Source of the DNA: Paenibacillus sp. FSL M7-0420
GTDB lineage: Bacteria; Bacillota; Bacilli; Paenibacillales; Paenibacillaceae
Length of the DNA: 64,000 bases
Reading direction: 5' to 3'
NCBI RefSeq assembly: GCF_038002345.1
Contig: NZ_JBBOCJ010000001.1
Span: 2,666,001-2,730,000 of the forward strand
Positions 34,018 through 42,326 of the stretch are shown here, piece by piece. The notes under the pieces are model-generated. The model saw nothing but the letters and a program-made list of their open reading frames with translations, was not told the DNA's origin and did not search any database. A program made the position numbers and the translations under genes. The number at the start of each line of letters is the position of its first letter. Position 1 is the first letter of the stretch.

Positions 34018-34934
34018 GACTGTTCAAAATACTATCGGCATCCGTACTCCTTCTACTACTAGCAGCCTGCTCCAACACCAGTAAGGGGGGAGCGGATGAC
34101 GGTAAGCTGGAGATCGTGGCCACGTATTCGATTATTGCCGACATGACCCGGAATATCACCGGAGATAAAGCGGAGGTCTATAGCATGGTGCCTATCGGCA
34201 CAGACCCGCATATGTATGATCCGCTGCCCGCAGATACAGGCAAGGTGTCGAGTGCGGACCTTATTTTCTATAACGGCTTGAATCTGGAGACCGGGAAGGG
34301 CTGGTTCCAGGATCTGCTCAAGGTGACGAAGAAGGAAGCGGCCGCGTTTGCCGTCTCTGAAGAGGTTGCTCCGATGTACCTAACGGAGAAGGGGAAGGAA
34401 TCTCAGGTTGACCCTCATGCCTGGCTGGATATACAGAACGCGGTCAAGTATGTGGATGTCATTACCGCGCGTGTGATCGAACGGGACCCGGACAACAAGC
34501 AGTATTATCTGGATAACCAGACCGCGTATGTGAAGGAGCTGACCGAGCTGGATCAGTATGCCAAGGAAGCCGTGAGCAAGGTCCCGCAGGAGAAGCGCGT
34601 CCTGGTGACCAGTGAAGGAGCCTTCAAATACTTTTCCAAGGCCTATGGCTTCGAATCCGCCTTCATCTGGGAGATCAACACGGACAGCCAGGGAACACCG
34701 GAGCAGATGAACCGGATTATCGGCATTATCAAGGAGAAGCAGATTCCGGCGTTATTCCTGGAGACGAGCGTCAACCCCAAGACAATGGAGACCATATCCC
34801 GCGAGACCGGGGTGCCGGTGCACTCCAAGATTTTCACGGATTCTCTGGCTAAGGAAGGCGAAGACGGCGACACCTATCTGAAGATGATCAAGTGGAATAT
34901 CGATCAGGTGATTGAGGGCTTGTCGAAGGAATAA
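34014..34934 (+). CDS. mntA: manganese-type metal-binding lipoprotein (ZnuA/PsaA family)
   Basis: 306 residues with lipobox LLAAC (Cys 19). The metal ligands expected for the cluster A-I family are His 66 (GTDPHMYDPL), His 135 (VDPHAWLD), Glu 201 (VTSEGAFKYF) and Asp 276 (KIFTDSLA). Glu at the third position is typical of Mn-binding members such as PsaA; Zn-specific ZnuA has His there plus a His-rich loop, which is absent here. I therefore favour manganese. It overlaps the permease stop by 4 nt and a bidirectional terminator follows. Confidence 0.9.
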   Translation: MRLFKILSASVLLLLLAACSNTSKGGADDGKLEIVATYSIIADMTRNITGDKAEVYSMVPIGTDPHMYDPLPADTGKVSSADLIFYNGLNLETGKGWFQDLLKVTKKEAAAFAVSEEVAPMYLTEKGKESQVDPHAWLDIQNAVKYVDVITARVIERDPDNKQYYLDNQTAYVKELTELDQYAKEAVSKVPQEKRVLVTSEGAFKYFSKAYGFESAFIWEINTDSQGTPEQMNRIIGIIKEKQIPALFLETSVNPKTMETISRETGVPVHSKIFTDSLAKEGEDGDTYLKMIKWNIDQVIEGLSKE

Positions 34935-34971
34935 GCGGATGCCTGTGTACGAAAAAGAGCCCGCAACAACC

Positions 34972-35021
34972 AATAACCCGCAAGGCCGGATAAGCACTGC
35001 TATCCTTGCCTGCGGGTTATT
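34972..35021. terminator. bidirectional terminator between converging genes
   Basis: AATAACCCGCA (34972-34982) pairs with TGCGGGTTATT (35011-35021), extended inward in part. It serves the manganese operon on one strand and the O-methyltransferase gene on the other. Confidence 0.75.
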
Positions 35022-35029
35022 CGTTATCC

Positions 35030-35713
35030 TTAGGGGTTATTTTGTGTGGTGACAATCCCGAGCACAAAGCCGTCATAGCCCTTGCTGCCGACCGTCTGTA
35101 TTGCAGTAGCATCTATACGCGGCTCTGCGGCGAGCAGCTCCATGAACTGCCGGATACCTTGAACCCGGTCATCCTTACTGCCCGGGTCAATAACCTCGCC
35201 GTCACGCACTACGTTATCAGCCACAATGACCGCGCCCGGCCGGGCCAGCTTCAGCGCCCACTTCAGGTAATGCGGATTATTAGGCTTGTCGGCATCAATG
35301 AAGATGAAGTCAAACGGCTCATCGCCCCGGGCTTCCAGCAGCGCCAGCGAATCCAGCGCCGGGCCTTCAATTACCTCTGTCTTGTCTGCCAGCCCCGCCA
35401 TTCTCAGGTTATCCTCAGCTACCACAACATGCTTGTGCTCGAATTCCAGCGAGACCAGCCTGCCCGTCTCCGGCAATGCCCGCGCCAGCCAGATGGTGCT
35501 ATAACCGCCCAGGGTGCCGATCTCCAGAATGTTGGACGCTCCCTTCATTTTGGCGAGCAGATACAGCAGCTTCCCCTGATTCGGAGCGACATCAATCGCC
35601 GGTAAGCCGGCCCCGGCATTCGCATCCAGCACAGCGTCCAGGACCGGATCTGCAGCCAGCAACCTGTCACTGAAATAGGTATCGACCTTACTCCATTTAC
35701 TTTGTTCTTCCAT
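35030..35713 (-). CDS. class I SAM-dependent O-methyltransferase (family 3)
   Basis: 227 residues. The SAM-binding glycine motif is ILEIGTLGGYSTIWLARALP, with the acidic end of the next strand in LVSLEFEHKH and the metal-binding region FDFIFIDADKPNNPHYLKWAL and ADNVVRDGEV. This is the catechol/caffeoyl-CoA O-methyltransferase-like group, which needs a divalent metal and methylates diols of small molecules; bacterial substrates vary. It diverges from a LysR regulator that probably controls it. Confidence 0.87.
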   Translation of the reverse strand: MEEQSKWSKVDTYFSDRLLAADPVLDAVLDANAGAGLPAIDVAPNQGKLLYLLAKMKGASNILEIGTLGGYSTIWLARALPETGRLVSLEFEHKHVVVAEDNLRMAGLADKTEVIEGPALDSLALLEARGDEPFDFIFIDADKPNNPHYLKWALKLARPGAVIVADNVVRDGEVIDPGSKDDRVQGIRQFMELLAAEPRIDATAIQTVGSKGYDGFVLGIVTTQNNP

Positions 35714-35858
35714 GTGAATCCCTCCGTTAGTTGTGTTTTGTATTAGTGGATTAGAACTGCTTTAAATATAAGGGTTTATCATTCATAATACTAATATATG
35801 TTAATGTCATAATCATAAATATAGGTTATGAATACAACCCATGAATAGGAGCGTGTTT

Positions 35859-36740
35859 ATGAACATTCATGCACTGAGGCTTTTTTATTATGTGGCTGAG
35901 ACGGGAAGCGTCACGAAGGCGGCTGCCCGGCTGAGGATCAGCCAGCCGGCGGTGACCAGCCAGATCAAGAGGCTGGAGAAGGATCTGGGACTGCCGCTAT
36001 TCAATCCCAGCGGCCGGGGAATCTCGCTGACTCCCTTCGGGACAGAGCTGGCGAAGCAGGCCGGTAATCTCTTCACCTATGAAGAACGGATTGAGGAGTT
36101 CGTAGAGGATTACCGCCAGGGACGGAAGGGGAAGCTGCGCATTGCCGCCACCTATCTTCCGGCGAATTTCCTGGTCCCGGGCTGGGCCGCCCGGTTCAAG
36201 GCGGGGCAGCCCGAGATGGAGATTGAGATAACCACGACCAATTCCACGCAGGCCTTTGAACAATTGCAGCGTCATGAAGCGGATGTCGCCTTTTACGGTG
36301 GCGGAGCCAAGGAGAAGCCTGAGGATGTAGACTGGCTGGAGCTGTTTGAGGATGAGCTGTGGTTCGTAGTGGCCCCTTCCCATCCTTTTGCCAATGGTAC
36401 GGTATCGCTGCCGGAGATGATGCAGGAGCCGTTCGTAATGCGTGAGGAAGGCAGCTCCACCCGGGAGCGTCTGGTCTCGCTCTGTACAACCTATGGTCTG
36501 AAGCCGCCGCGTGTGACCCTGCAATTCAGCGGGCTGGGCGAAGTCATTCGTTCGGTCATGGCAGGGTATGGCGCCAACTTCATCTCCTCACTGGCTGTGC
36601 GGGACTATGTGGAGTGGAAGCAGTTATGCCGGGTACAGGTGGAGGGCATTCAGCTTAGCAACCATATTGCTGTCTGTACACGCAAGAACGAGACCCTGTC
36701 AGCCGGGCTACAGCGGTTTATTGACATCTGCCGGCAATGA
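35859..36740 (+). CDS. LysR-family transcriptional regulator
   Basis: About 293 residues. The N-terminal winged helix reads LRLFYYVAETGSVTKAAARL and SQPAVTSQIKRLEKDLGLPLF, followed by a two-lobed inducer-binding domain (LRIAATYLPANFLVPGW, VAFYGGGA, PFVMREEGSSTRERL). The ATG at 35859 is spaced 7 nt from AGGAG at 35847-35851; an ATG at 35841 is too early. In the gap to the O-methyltransferase gene, ATTCATAA (35781-35788) and TTATGAAT (35826-35833) form a spaced inverted repeat that could bind it. Confidence 0.9.
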   Translation: MNIHALRLFYYVAETGSVTKAAARLRISQPAVTSQIKRLEKDLGLPLFNPSGRGISLTPFGTELAKQAGNLFTYEERIEEFVEDYRQGRKGKLRIAATYLPANFLVPGWAARFKAGQPEMEIEITTTNSTQAFEQLQRHEADVAFYGGGAKEKPEDVDWLELFEDELWFVVAPSHPFANGTVSLPEMMQEPFVMREEGSSTRERLVSLCTTYGLKPPRVTLQFSGLGEVIRSVMAGYGANFISSLAVRDYVEWKQLCRVQVEGIQLSNHIAVCTRKNETLSAGLQRFIDICRQ

Positions 36741-36778
36741 TGAACAATAAGAATATATTCCTTTTCAATTAAAATATA

Positions 36779-36807
36779 TTGATAAACGATAAATATTATG
36801 CTAAATT
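36779..36807 (+). promoter_or_regulatory. candidate promoter of the YoaS/YozG/YoaT-like trio
   Basis: TTGATA at 36779-36784, 17 nt, then TAAATT at 36802-36807 with an extended TGC just before it. The start codon lies 33 nt downstream. Confidence 0.5.
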
Positions 36808-36839
36808 ATACTCACTCTAACAAGTGAGGTGTTTGTGTG

Positions 36840-37328
36840 ATGAACCGTAAGCCAGGCTCAACCACGTTTCTGAAGGCGGTACTTATTGTGTTCGCGCTGG
36901 CTGCGCTGGCCTTGTGTATCTTCGCGGTCCCGGCGATCGCTGGCTTCGCGGCGGAGCTGTATCCAGACCATTCGTATATCCAGGTGCTGGTGATGATAGA
37001 TCTGTACGGGGCGGCTCTGCCGTTCTTCATAGCACTGTCCCAGGCCTACAGGCTGTTAGGCTTCATTGACCGTAATGAGGCGTTCGCGGAGGGCTCGGTG
37101 CGGGTGCTGAAGCATATCAAGCATGCGGCTGTGTCCATTAGCGGAATGTTCACCTTAGGACTGCCGCTGTTCTATCTGCTGGCGGAGAGGGATGATGCCC
37201 CGGGCATTATTGTGATCGGGCTGATCCTTATTTTCGCATCCATGGTGATTGCAGTATTCGCGGCGGTGCTCCAGAAGCTCCTGAATGAAGCGATTGAATT
37301 GAAATCTGAGAACGATCTGACAGTCTGA
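36840..37328 (+). CDS. yoaS: DUF2975 membrane protein (YoaS-like)
   Basis: About 162 residues with four hydrophobic segments (LIVFALAALALCIFAVPAI, MIDLYGAALPFFIAL, ISGMFTLGLPLFYLL, IVIGLILIFASMVIAVFA) and a central charged LGFIDRNEAFAEGSVRVLKHIK stretch typical of DUF2975. The function is unknown. It is followed 10 nt later by a small Cro-like regulator and then by a DUF817 membrane protein, the same order as yoaS-yozG-yoaT of B. subtilis as I recall it. Confidence 0.8.
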   Translation: MNRKPGSTTFLKAVLIVFALAALALCIFAVPAIAGFAAELYPDHSYIQVLVMIDLYGAALPFFIALSQAYRLLGFIDRNEAFAEGSVRVLKHIKHAAVSISGMFTLGLPLFYLLAERDDAPGIIVIGLILIFASMVIAVFAAVLQKLLNEAIELKSENDLTV

Positions 37329-37338
37329 GGTGGCTACC

Positions 37339-37554
37339 ATGGCGATTATCGTTAATATTGATGTGATGCTGGCTAAGCGGAAAATGAGTGTAACAGAGCT
37401 TACGGAGCGGGTGGGAATTACGATGGCGAACCTGTCCATTCTGAAGAACGGCAAGGCCAAGGCGATCCGCTTCTCAACGCTTGAGGCAATATGTAAGGCA
37501 CTGGACTGCCAGCCGGGAGATATTCTGGAATATACACCGGATGCTGCAGAATAA
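37339..37554 (+). CDS. yozG: small Cro/C1-type helix-turn-helix regulator (YozG-like)
   Basis: 71 residues, nearly all a single helix-turn-helix: MLAKRKMSVTELTERVGI, TMANLSILKNGKAKAIRF, LEAICKALDCQPGDILEY. This YozG-type group regularly accompanies DUF2975 proteins. GAGGTGG at 37327-37333 serves the ATG at 37339. Its stop overlaps a possible ATG of the next frame. Confidence 0.85.
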   Translation: MAIIVNIDVMLAKRKMSVTELTERVGITMANLSILKNGKAKAIRFSTLEAICKALDCQPGDILEYTPDAAE

Positions 37555-37583
37555 TGGGCACAGGGAGCGGGGAGGGGACGGTA

Positions 37584-38363
37584 TTGAGAGCCATGACACG
37601 GCTGCTGCACTTCGGGTATCATCAGGCGATGAGCTGTATCTTTCCTGTAGCGATCTTCGGAACGTTAATCCTGACCCGGACAGCAGAGCTGCCGTTCATC
37701 CACCGCTATGATCTGATTCTGCTGATCCTGCTTACTGTGCAGTACCTGATGTACCGGAGCGGGCTGGAGACGCTGGATGAGATCAAGGTGATCTGTGTGT
37801 TTCATGGGATTGGACTGGTGCTGGAGATGTATAAAATAAGAATGGGCTCCTGGGCCTACCCGGAACCCGGTTATGCGAAGCTGCTCGGTGTGCCGCTGTA
37901 CAGCGGATTCATGTATGCCAGTGTGGCAAGCTACATGTGCCAGATCTGGCGCAGGCTGAAGATGGAGTTGACCGGCTGGCCGGGTCTTGCCGCTGCGGGA
38001 CTGCTGGGCGGAGCGATCTACCTGAACTTCTTCACCCACCACTATATTCCGGATTTCCGCTGGTGGCTGACAGCCCTGGTAGTAGTGGTATTCTGGAGAA
38101 CCTGGATCATCTACCGGGTGCAGGGCAAGACGTACCGGATGCCGCTTGTGCTGGCTTTTGCCATTGTAGGCTTCTTCATCTGGCTGGCCGAGAATATTGC
38201 GACCTTCCTGGGGGCGTGGCAATACCCGGACCAGCACGGGAGCTGGCAGCTGGTCGGCTTCGGCAAGATCAGCTCATGGTTCCTGCTGGTAATTATCAGC
38301 GTGATTATTGTCGCCCAGCTTAAGCATGTGAAGGCCGGGCGGAGCGGCGGGGGACACAGTTAA
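37584..38363 (+). CDS. yoaT: DUF817 membrane protein (YoaT-like)
   Basis: About 259 residues with 7-8 membrane segments. Family-typical stretches are MGSWAYPEPGYAKLLGVPLYSGFMY and LAENIATFLGAWQYPDQ. The function is unknown; such Trp/Pro-rich loops also occur in carotenoid-type membrane enzymes. I prefer the TTG at 37584 because GGAGGGG at 37571-37577 fits it; an ATG at 37554 overlaps the previous stop and an ATG at 37593 is also possible. Confidence 0.8.
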   Translation: MRAMTRLLHFGYHQAMSCIFPVAIFGTLILTRTAELPFIHRYDLILLILLTVQYLMYRSGLETLDEIKVICVFHGIGLVLEMYKIRMGSWAYPEPGYAKLLGVPLYSGFMYASVASYMCQIWRRLKMELTGWPGLAAAGLLGGAIYLNFFTHHYIPDFRWWLTALVVVVFWRTWIIYRVQGKTYRMPLVLAFAIVGFFIWLAENIATFLGAWQYPDQHGSWQLVGFGKISSWFLLVIISVIIVAQLKHVKAGRSGGGHS

Positions 38364-38368
38364 GGCCA

Positions 38369-39496
38369 TCATGGCCTGCCGGACCGGGTCCAATAAGCCA
38401 GGCCGTCCAGCGGATTACGGAAGGACGGTCCGGTTCCGCCGGAGACGGACGGGATTAGCGAACATTGTTCCCCGTTGGAATCAAGGGAGAATAGCTGTTC
38501 AATATGATAGACACCGGGAGACGGTGCTGACTCATAGAGTCTCAAGGCGACTCCAGCAGCCGTTGCCGCTGTGATGGATGCTTCATGTACGCCTGTAATT
38601 CCGTATTCTCTGGTGGCGGGCCTGTCATCCTTCGTGCCGCAGGCATCGACTTTGACCGCGTAGCGCTCGGAGCCGAAACGGAAGCGGGTGAACGCCTGGA
38701 CCGCGAGGTTGCGGAGTGTCCGGTTACGCAGCAGACGGGAGAGTCCGGTGCGGCGCAGCAGCGCTGCGGCTGTGGTCATGCTCCGAGAATCGAAGCAGAG
38801 CCGGGTCGAGACGGAAGGTACGGCAAGGGTCTGAGGCAGAGTCATCTGATCCGAAAAAGGAAAACGGTAGGCTCTATGCGTCCGCAGAGCAAAGCCGAAA
38901 TCCGCCGCCTTAGCCTCCGTGAAGCTTGAGGCGGTGCGCGGTCTGCCGTGCTCGGTAATCTCGAAGTCGGCTCCAAGGTTGTCCACCGTCCACTCCATAG
39001 CCGCCTGTCCATGGCTGTCACCCAGTCCCAGCATGATCGAGATGTCGATCTGCTCTGTATGGTCCAGCTCCTGGACGGCCCTTGCCGCAAGCAGGTTGGT
39101 TAACCCCGGCGCGAGCCCGACACTTAGCACTGCTGCCGCCTTGAGCTTATGCTTCACAGGGTCCAGCCTTTGCAGCATAGTCAGGAAGTCTCCGCTTGCC
39201 GAGACATCTACATAATGAGTGCCGCTCTGGAGGCAGGCTTCGGCCAGCCGGGTGTCCTGCTGATCCAGACACATGACGACCAGCTTGACCTTCTCCAGCA
39301 GCTCAGGGGGAAGCGGCTTCTCTGCCGACAGGCGCAGCGGCTTCACGTATCCGCCGGTACTGCGGGAGAATTCCTCGGCCCGGTTCAGGTTTCTTCCTGC
39401 CGCGTAGACCTTGCCGGGGTGCTGTGCCCCGAGTAGCCGGCATATCTGTGACCCGACATGCCCGTAACCGCCGATCACTACAATATCTGTTTTCAT
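38369..39496 (-). CDS. saccharopine-dehydrogenase-like NAD(P)-dependent oxidoreductase
   Basis: 375 residues. The N-terminal Rossmann motif is VVIGGYGHVGSQICRLL with an AAGRNLNRAEEF continuation, then LVVMCLDQQDTRLAEACLQSGTHYVDVSASGDF, the classical saccharopine-dehydrogenase-family pattern. The family includes lysine-pathway and other amino-acid or lipid reductases; the substrate here is unknown. It diverges from a LuxR-type regulator, with an 18-bp palindrome between them. Confidence 0.82.
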   Translation of the reverse strand: MKTDIVVIGGYGHVGSQICRLLGAQHPGKVYAAGRNLNRAEEFSRSTGGYVKPLRLSAEKPLPPELLEKVKLVVMCLDQQDTRLAEACLQSGTHYVDVSASGDFLTMLQRLDPVKHKLKAAAVLSVGLAPGLTNLLAARAVQELDHTEQIDISIMLGLGDSHGQAAMEWTVDNLGADFEITEHGRPRTASSFTEAKAADFGFALRTHRAYRFPFSDQMTLPQTLAVPSVSTRLCFDSRSMTTAAALLRRTGLSRLLRNRTLRNLAVQAFTRFRFGSERYAVKVDACGTKDDRPATREYGITGVHEASITAATAAGVALRLYESAPSPGVYHIEQLFSLDSNGEQCSLIPSVSGGTGPSFRNPLDGLAYWTRSGRP

Positions 39497-39584
39497 GAGT
39501 ATTCCCGTCCTTCGTGGTGGATTGCAGAATCTGCGGTATAATTAACGTTACGTATCATTATCCTGCTAAGGCGGGCGGCAGACT

Positions 39585-39602
39585 ATCCCACATTTGTGGG
39601 AT
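39585..39602. promoter_or_regulatory. 18-bp palindrome between the oxidoreductase and LuxR-type genes
   Basis: ATCCCACATTTGTGGGAT has perfect 8-bp arms around TT. It lies 23 nt before the regulator start, in a divergent gap, a likely autoregulatory operator. Confidence 0.55.
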
Positions 39603-39624
39603 TTCGGGGAGGGAAGGGCAGAAG

Positions 39625-40686
39625 ATGAACAAGGGAGTACATAGTCTATTACAGCTTGACCCTGCCCGGGGCGGGCCGGTGCTGGATTCCCAGCAGTACC
39701 GCGAAGCGGTGATTGCCAGGCTCCGCCTGCTGGTTCCGTTCGCTGCGGCCTGTTGTACGACAGTAGACCCGCACACGCTTTTAACCACAGGGGCGGTCAC
39801 GGAGCAGGGACTGGAGGAGGTTCATCCGCTATTGTTCGAGTATGAATATCTGCATGAGGATTATATGAAGTATGAGCAGTTAGCGGTGTCGGATATTCCG
39901 GCAGTCTGCTTAAGCGGAGTGACCGGGGGAAGTCTGGAGAAAAGCGCGCGTTACCGCAAGGTGCTGCAGCCCGCCGGATTCGGGGATGAGCTGCGTGTAG
40001 CGCTGCGCACCGGCGGGGTCTGCTGGGGGTTCCTGACCTTATTCCGTCCGCTGGGCCAGCCGGCGTTTCAGGAGCAGGAATGCGCCTTGCTGGCTTCGGT
40101 AGCTCCGCTGATCGCTGAACGTCTGCGGGCGTATGCCTCTGTCCTGCCGGTATCCGGAGCGGACCGGGCCGTGCCGGAGGATAACGGTATTCTGGTGCTG
40201 AGTGAGCAGCTGGTCCCGGTCAGTGCGAATGCAGCAGCCCGTTACTGGCTGAAGCAGATCTGGAACCTGGAGCTGCTGGAAGAAGGGCAGCTTCCCGGTC
40301 CGGTGCGTGCCGTCTGCCTGCGGGTGCTCGGCGCGAAGAAGCCCGCCGGAACCGGGACTTCTCAGGCAAGAATAAGTCTCCCAACCGGAGACGGGGCGTA
40401 TCTGACAGTTACCGCAAGTTTGCTTGGCGGCCCGCAGAGACAGCTCGCCGTATCCTTGGTGAGTGCCCGCTCCGGGGATGTCTTCCGGCTGCTGGCCGAA
40501 GCCTTCGCCCTTACTGCGCGGGAGAAGGAGCTGGCAGAGCTGCTGGCGCTGGGGTTATCGACCAAGGAGCTGGCGGAATCGCTGCATATCTCCGCCTACA
40601 CCGTGCAGGATCATTTGAAGTCCATCTTCGCCAAGACAGGCGTGTCCAGCCGCAGAGAGCTGATCAGCCGGCTGTTTTCACGATAG
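39625..40686 (+). CDS. LuxR-type transcriptional regulator with GAF-like sensor region
   Basis: About 353 residues. The C-terminal 65 residues are a LuxR/GerE helix-turn-helix (ALTAREKELAELLALGLSTK, then LHISAYTVQDHLKSIFAKTG). The N-terminal ~200 residues look GAF-like (LRLLVPFAAACCTTVDPH, FLTLFRPLGQPAFQEQECALL). No receiver or signal peptide is seen. GGGGAGGGA supports the ATG at 39625. It probably controls the divergent oxidoreductase gene and itself. Confidence 0.85.
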   Translation: MNKGVHSLLQLDPARGGPVLDSQQYREAVIARLRLLVPFAAACCTTVDPHTLLTTGAVTEQGLEEVHPLLFEYEYLHEDYMKYEQLAVSDIPAVCLSGVTGGSLEKSARYRKVLQPAGFGDELRVALRTGGVCWGFLTLFRPLGQPAFQEQECALLASVAPLIAERLRAYASVLPVSGADRAVPEDNGILVLSEQLVPVSANAAARYWLKQIWNLELLEEGQLPGPVRAVCLRVLGAKKPAGTGTSQARISLPTGDGAYLTVTASLLGGPQRQLAVSLVSARSGDVFRLLAEAFALTAREKELAELLALGLSTKELAESLHISAYTVQDHLKSIFAKTGVSSRRELISRLFSR

Positions 40687-40862
40687 AGGAGGTGGGGGGG
40701 GCCGGGTCCAAAAGAGAAGTAGCAGTGATGTCTTTCAGCCTTAACATTTCGCTGCTCTCTAGTCATATCTGTTTCGCCTTCTCGCGCTCAAGACTGTGTT
40801 ATTTTGCTACATGTCACAAGGGGCTGTCCCAAAAGCCATGAAATGGCTGCTTGGGACAGCTC

Positions 40863-41105
40863 CATTAAATCGGCCGGAAGCGGGCCGGATGGGAAAATGA
40901 AAGGGATAAATCCCATTAAATCGGCCGGAAGTGGGCCGGATGGGAAAATGAAAGGGATAAATCCCATTAAATCGGCCGGAAGCGGGCCGGATGGGAAAAT
41001 GAAAGGGATAAATCCCATTAAATCGGCCGGAAGCGGGCCGGATGGGGAAATGAAAGGGATAAATCCCATTAAATCGGCCGGAAGTGGGCCGGATGGAGAA
41101 CTGAA
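40863..41105. repeat. array C: five direct repeats with an exact 51-nt period
   Basis: Units start at 40863, 40914, 40965, 41016 and 41067. Each reads CATTAAATCGGCCGGAAG, then GGGCCGGATGGG, then AATGAAAGGGATAAATCC, with single-base differences. GGGAT/ATCCC gives a small palindrome. The GGGCCGGATGGG core and the 51-nt period are shared with array B. Confidence 0.92.
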
Positions 41106-41354
41106 AGGGGCTGTCTCAAAAGTGATTTTCTATGAGCGACGACAGCCACTTGCAGAAATCCCCGGAAGCCTCGATTGTTCTTCAGTTGTCCAAGCAATTT
41201 CCGGTTCTGTCATTCAGCGTACAGCGAATGGGTCGTCTTTTAAGGCAACACATCCTTACGCAACTGGCGAACGTCCTCTGAGCGATTTTTTTGTTTCTTT
41301 TTTAGCATGGATGAGTCGTTTCCCACTTAAACAGCGGTGCGGACGGAACGATTG

Positions 41355-41445
41355 TGTAAAAGCGGAAGCGGTCGCCTTTGTGTCCGGATTTTCACCGCTA
41401 AGGGGAATGAAAAAAATCTGGACACAACAGCGATTGGAACAACGG
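41355..41445 (+). repeat. structured intergenic element, copy 3
   Basis: The GCGG/TCGC hairpin is followed by the 15-bp stem 41378-41392 (TTGTGTCCGGATTTT) with 41413-41427 (AAAATCTGGACACAA), one G-U. Relative to copies 1 and 2 both strands have changed together. The inner hairpin has decayed (CCGC with GGGG). Confidence 0.75.
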
Positions 41446-41588
41446 TCCGTTTGCGGAGCGTCCACCTAAGTGCTCACGTTGGTCCCACTCCGCAATAAAG
41501 AGCTGTCCCAAGCAGCCATTTCATGACTTTTGAGACAGCCCCCTTTAACTTAGGATGAATTGCAGCCGGTATTATTCTGCCGGGTTAA

Positions 41589-42131
41589 TTACGAGCGCAG
41601 TGTCTTCAGCGCGCCGCTCCAGGCCAAGACCTGATCCAGCATCGCGTTGACGTTGGCAGCATGCAGGTCAGCCGGCTTGAACACCGAGCCGTTCTCGAAG
41701 TCGGTGAACAGCGAGAGCAGCGGGTGGACGCGAACATCGGCAACGGACAACTCGCCGAGAATACCGCGCAGATGCTCAGCGGCGCGGGCGCCACCGGCGG
41801 AGCCGTAGCTGACAATTCCGGCAGCCTTGTTGTTCCATTCTTCGCGGGCAGAATCCAGTGCGTTCTTCAGTGCCCCGGAGAGACTGTGGTTATATTCTTG
41901 GACGATGAATACGAATCCGTCCAGCGTAGCCAGCTTGGCGGCCCAGGCCTGGGCTTCGGCGTAGCTGTCGCTCTCCCCGAGCAGCGGCAGCTTGAAGTCG
42001 GCAATATCTACGATTTCGTAATTGGCATCGCCACGGGCGTCAGCAATTCCCTTCACCCATTCGCCTACCTGCGGGCTGACGCGGCCCTGGCGTGTGCTTC
42101 CGAGAATAATTCCGATGTTAAGTGTTGTCAT
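41589..42131 (-). CDS. NADPH-dependent FMN reductase/azoreductase-like flavoprotein
   Basis: 180 residues, flavodoxin-like. The phosphate-binding start is LNIGIILGSTRQGRVSPQVG, and the flavin loop is FVFIVQEYNHSLSGALKNALDS with SYGSAGGARAAEHLRGIL. The family reduces FMN, quinones, azo dyes or metals with NAD(P)H. It is a single-gene unit in a leftward direction with GAGGAAT near the start. Its 3' end faces the inverted-repeat element. Confidence 0.88.
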   Translation of the reverse strand: MTTLNIGIILGSTRQGRVSPQVGEWVKGIADARGDANYEIVDIADFKLPLLGESDSYAEAQAWAAKLATLDGFVFIVQEYNHSLSGALKNALDSAREEWNNKAAGIVSYGSAGGARAAEHLRGILGELSVADVRVHPLLSLFTDFENGSVFKPADLHAANVNAMLDQVLAWSGALKTLRS

Positions 42132-42245
42132 TGTAATTCCTCCTCGAATTTTGTTTTCCGTAATTTGTTTTGTTTGATATGTTTTTATTATAGATGATAA
42201 CTTTAATAAAGCAAGTGAAATTTTGAAACCTAGTTAAATTTTTAG

Positions 42246-42300
42246 CTAAAAATTAAAGCGGCCCAATCGCAGACCCGAATCTGGGAAGGCAATGGACCGC
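42246..42300 (-). terminator. terminator of the beta-glucoside operon
   Basis: Read leftward, GCGGTCCA (42300-42293) pairs with TGGGCCGC (42265-42258) with one G-U, followed by a T-rich run. It lies 27 nt after the permease stop. Confidence 0.65.
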
Positions 42301-42326
42301 AATTGGTGTTATGTCTCTAGTTGCAG

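Larger units (their letters stand above)
40820..41542. mobile_element. 723-bp non-autonomous element bounded by 42-bp inverted repeats
   Basis: The left end (40820-40861, GGGGCTGTCCCAAAAG start) and the right end (41501-41542, ending GAGACAGCCCC) are inverted copies differing at only a few positions. Each end can also fold on itself (CTGTCCCAA with TTGGGACAG). The ends resemble those of IS1182-type insertion sequences from memory. Inside are five 51-nt repeats, a second GGGGCTGTCTCAAAAG at 41109 and a copy of the structured element. No transposase is encoded, and I see no clear target duplication, so it may be MITE-like or a decayed remnant. Confidence 0.65.

Noticed and set aside
34014..34934. 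Zinc-specific ZnuA
   Set aside because: The third ligand is Glu 201 rather than His and there is no His-rich loop, which fits the manganese type better.
40788..41469. Open frames across array C (93 and 221 codons)
   Set aside because: Same reason as array B: in-frame 51-nt repeats extend open frames. No ribosome binding site or known domain is present.
40820..41542. Intact insertion sequence
   Set aside because: No transposase-like frame lies between the inverted repeats and no clear target duplication flanks them.
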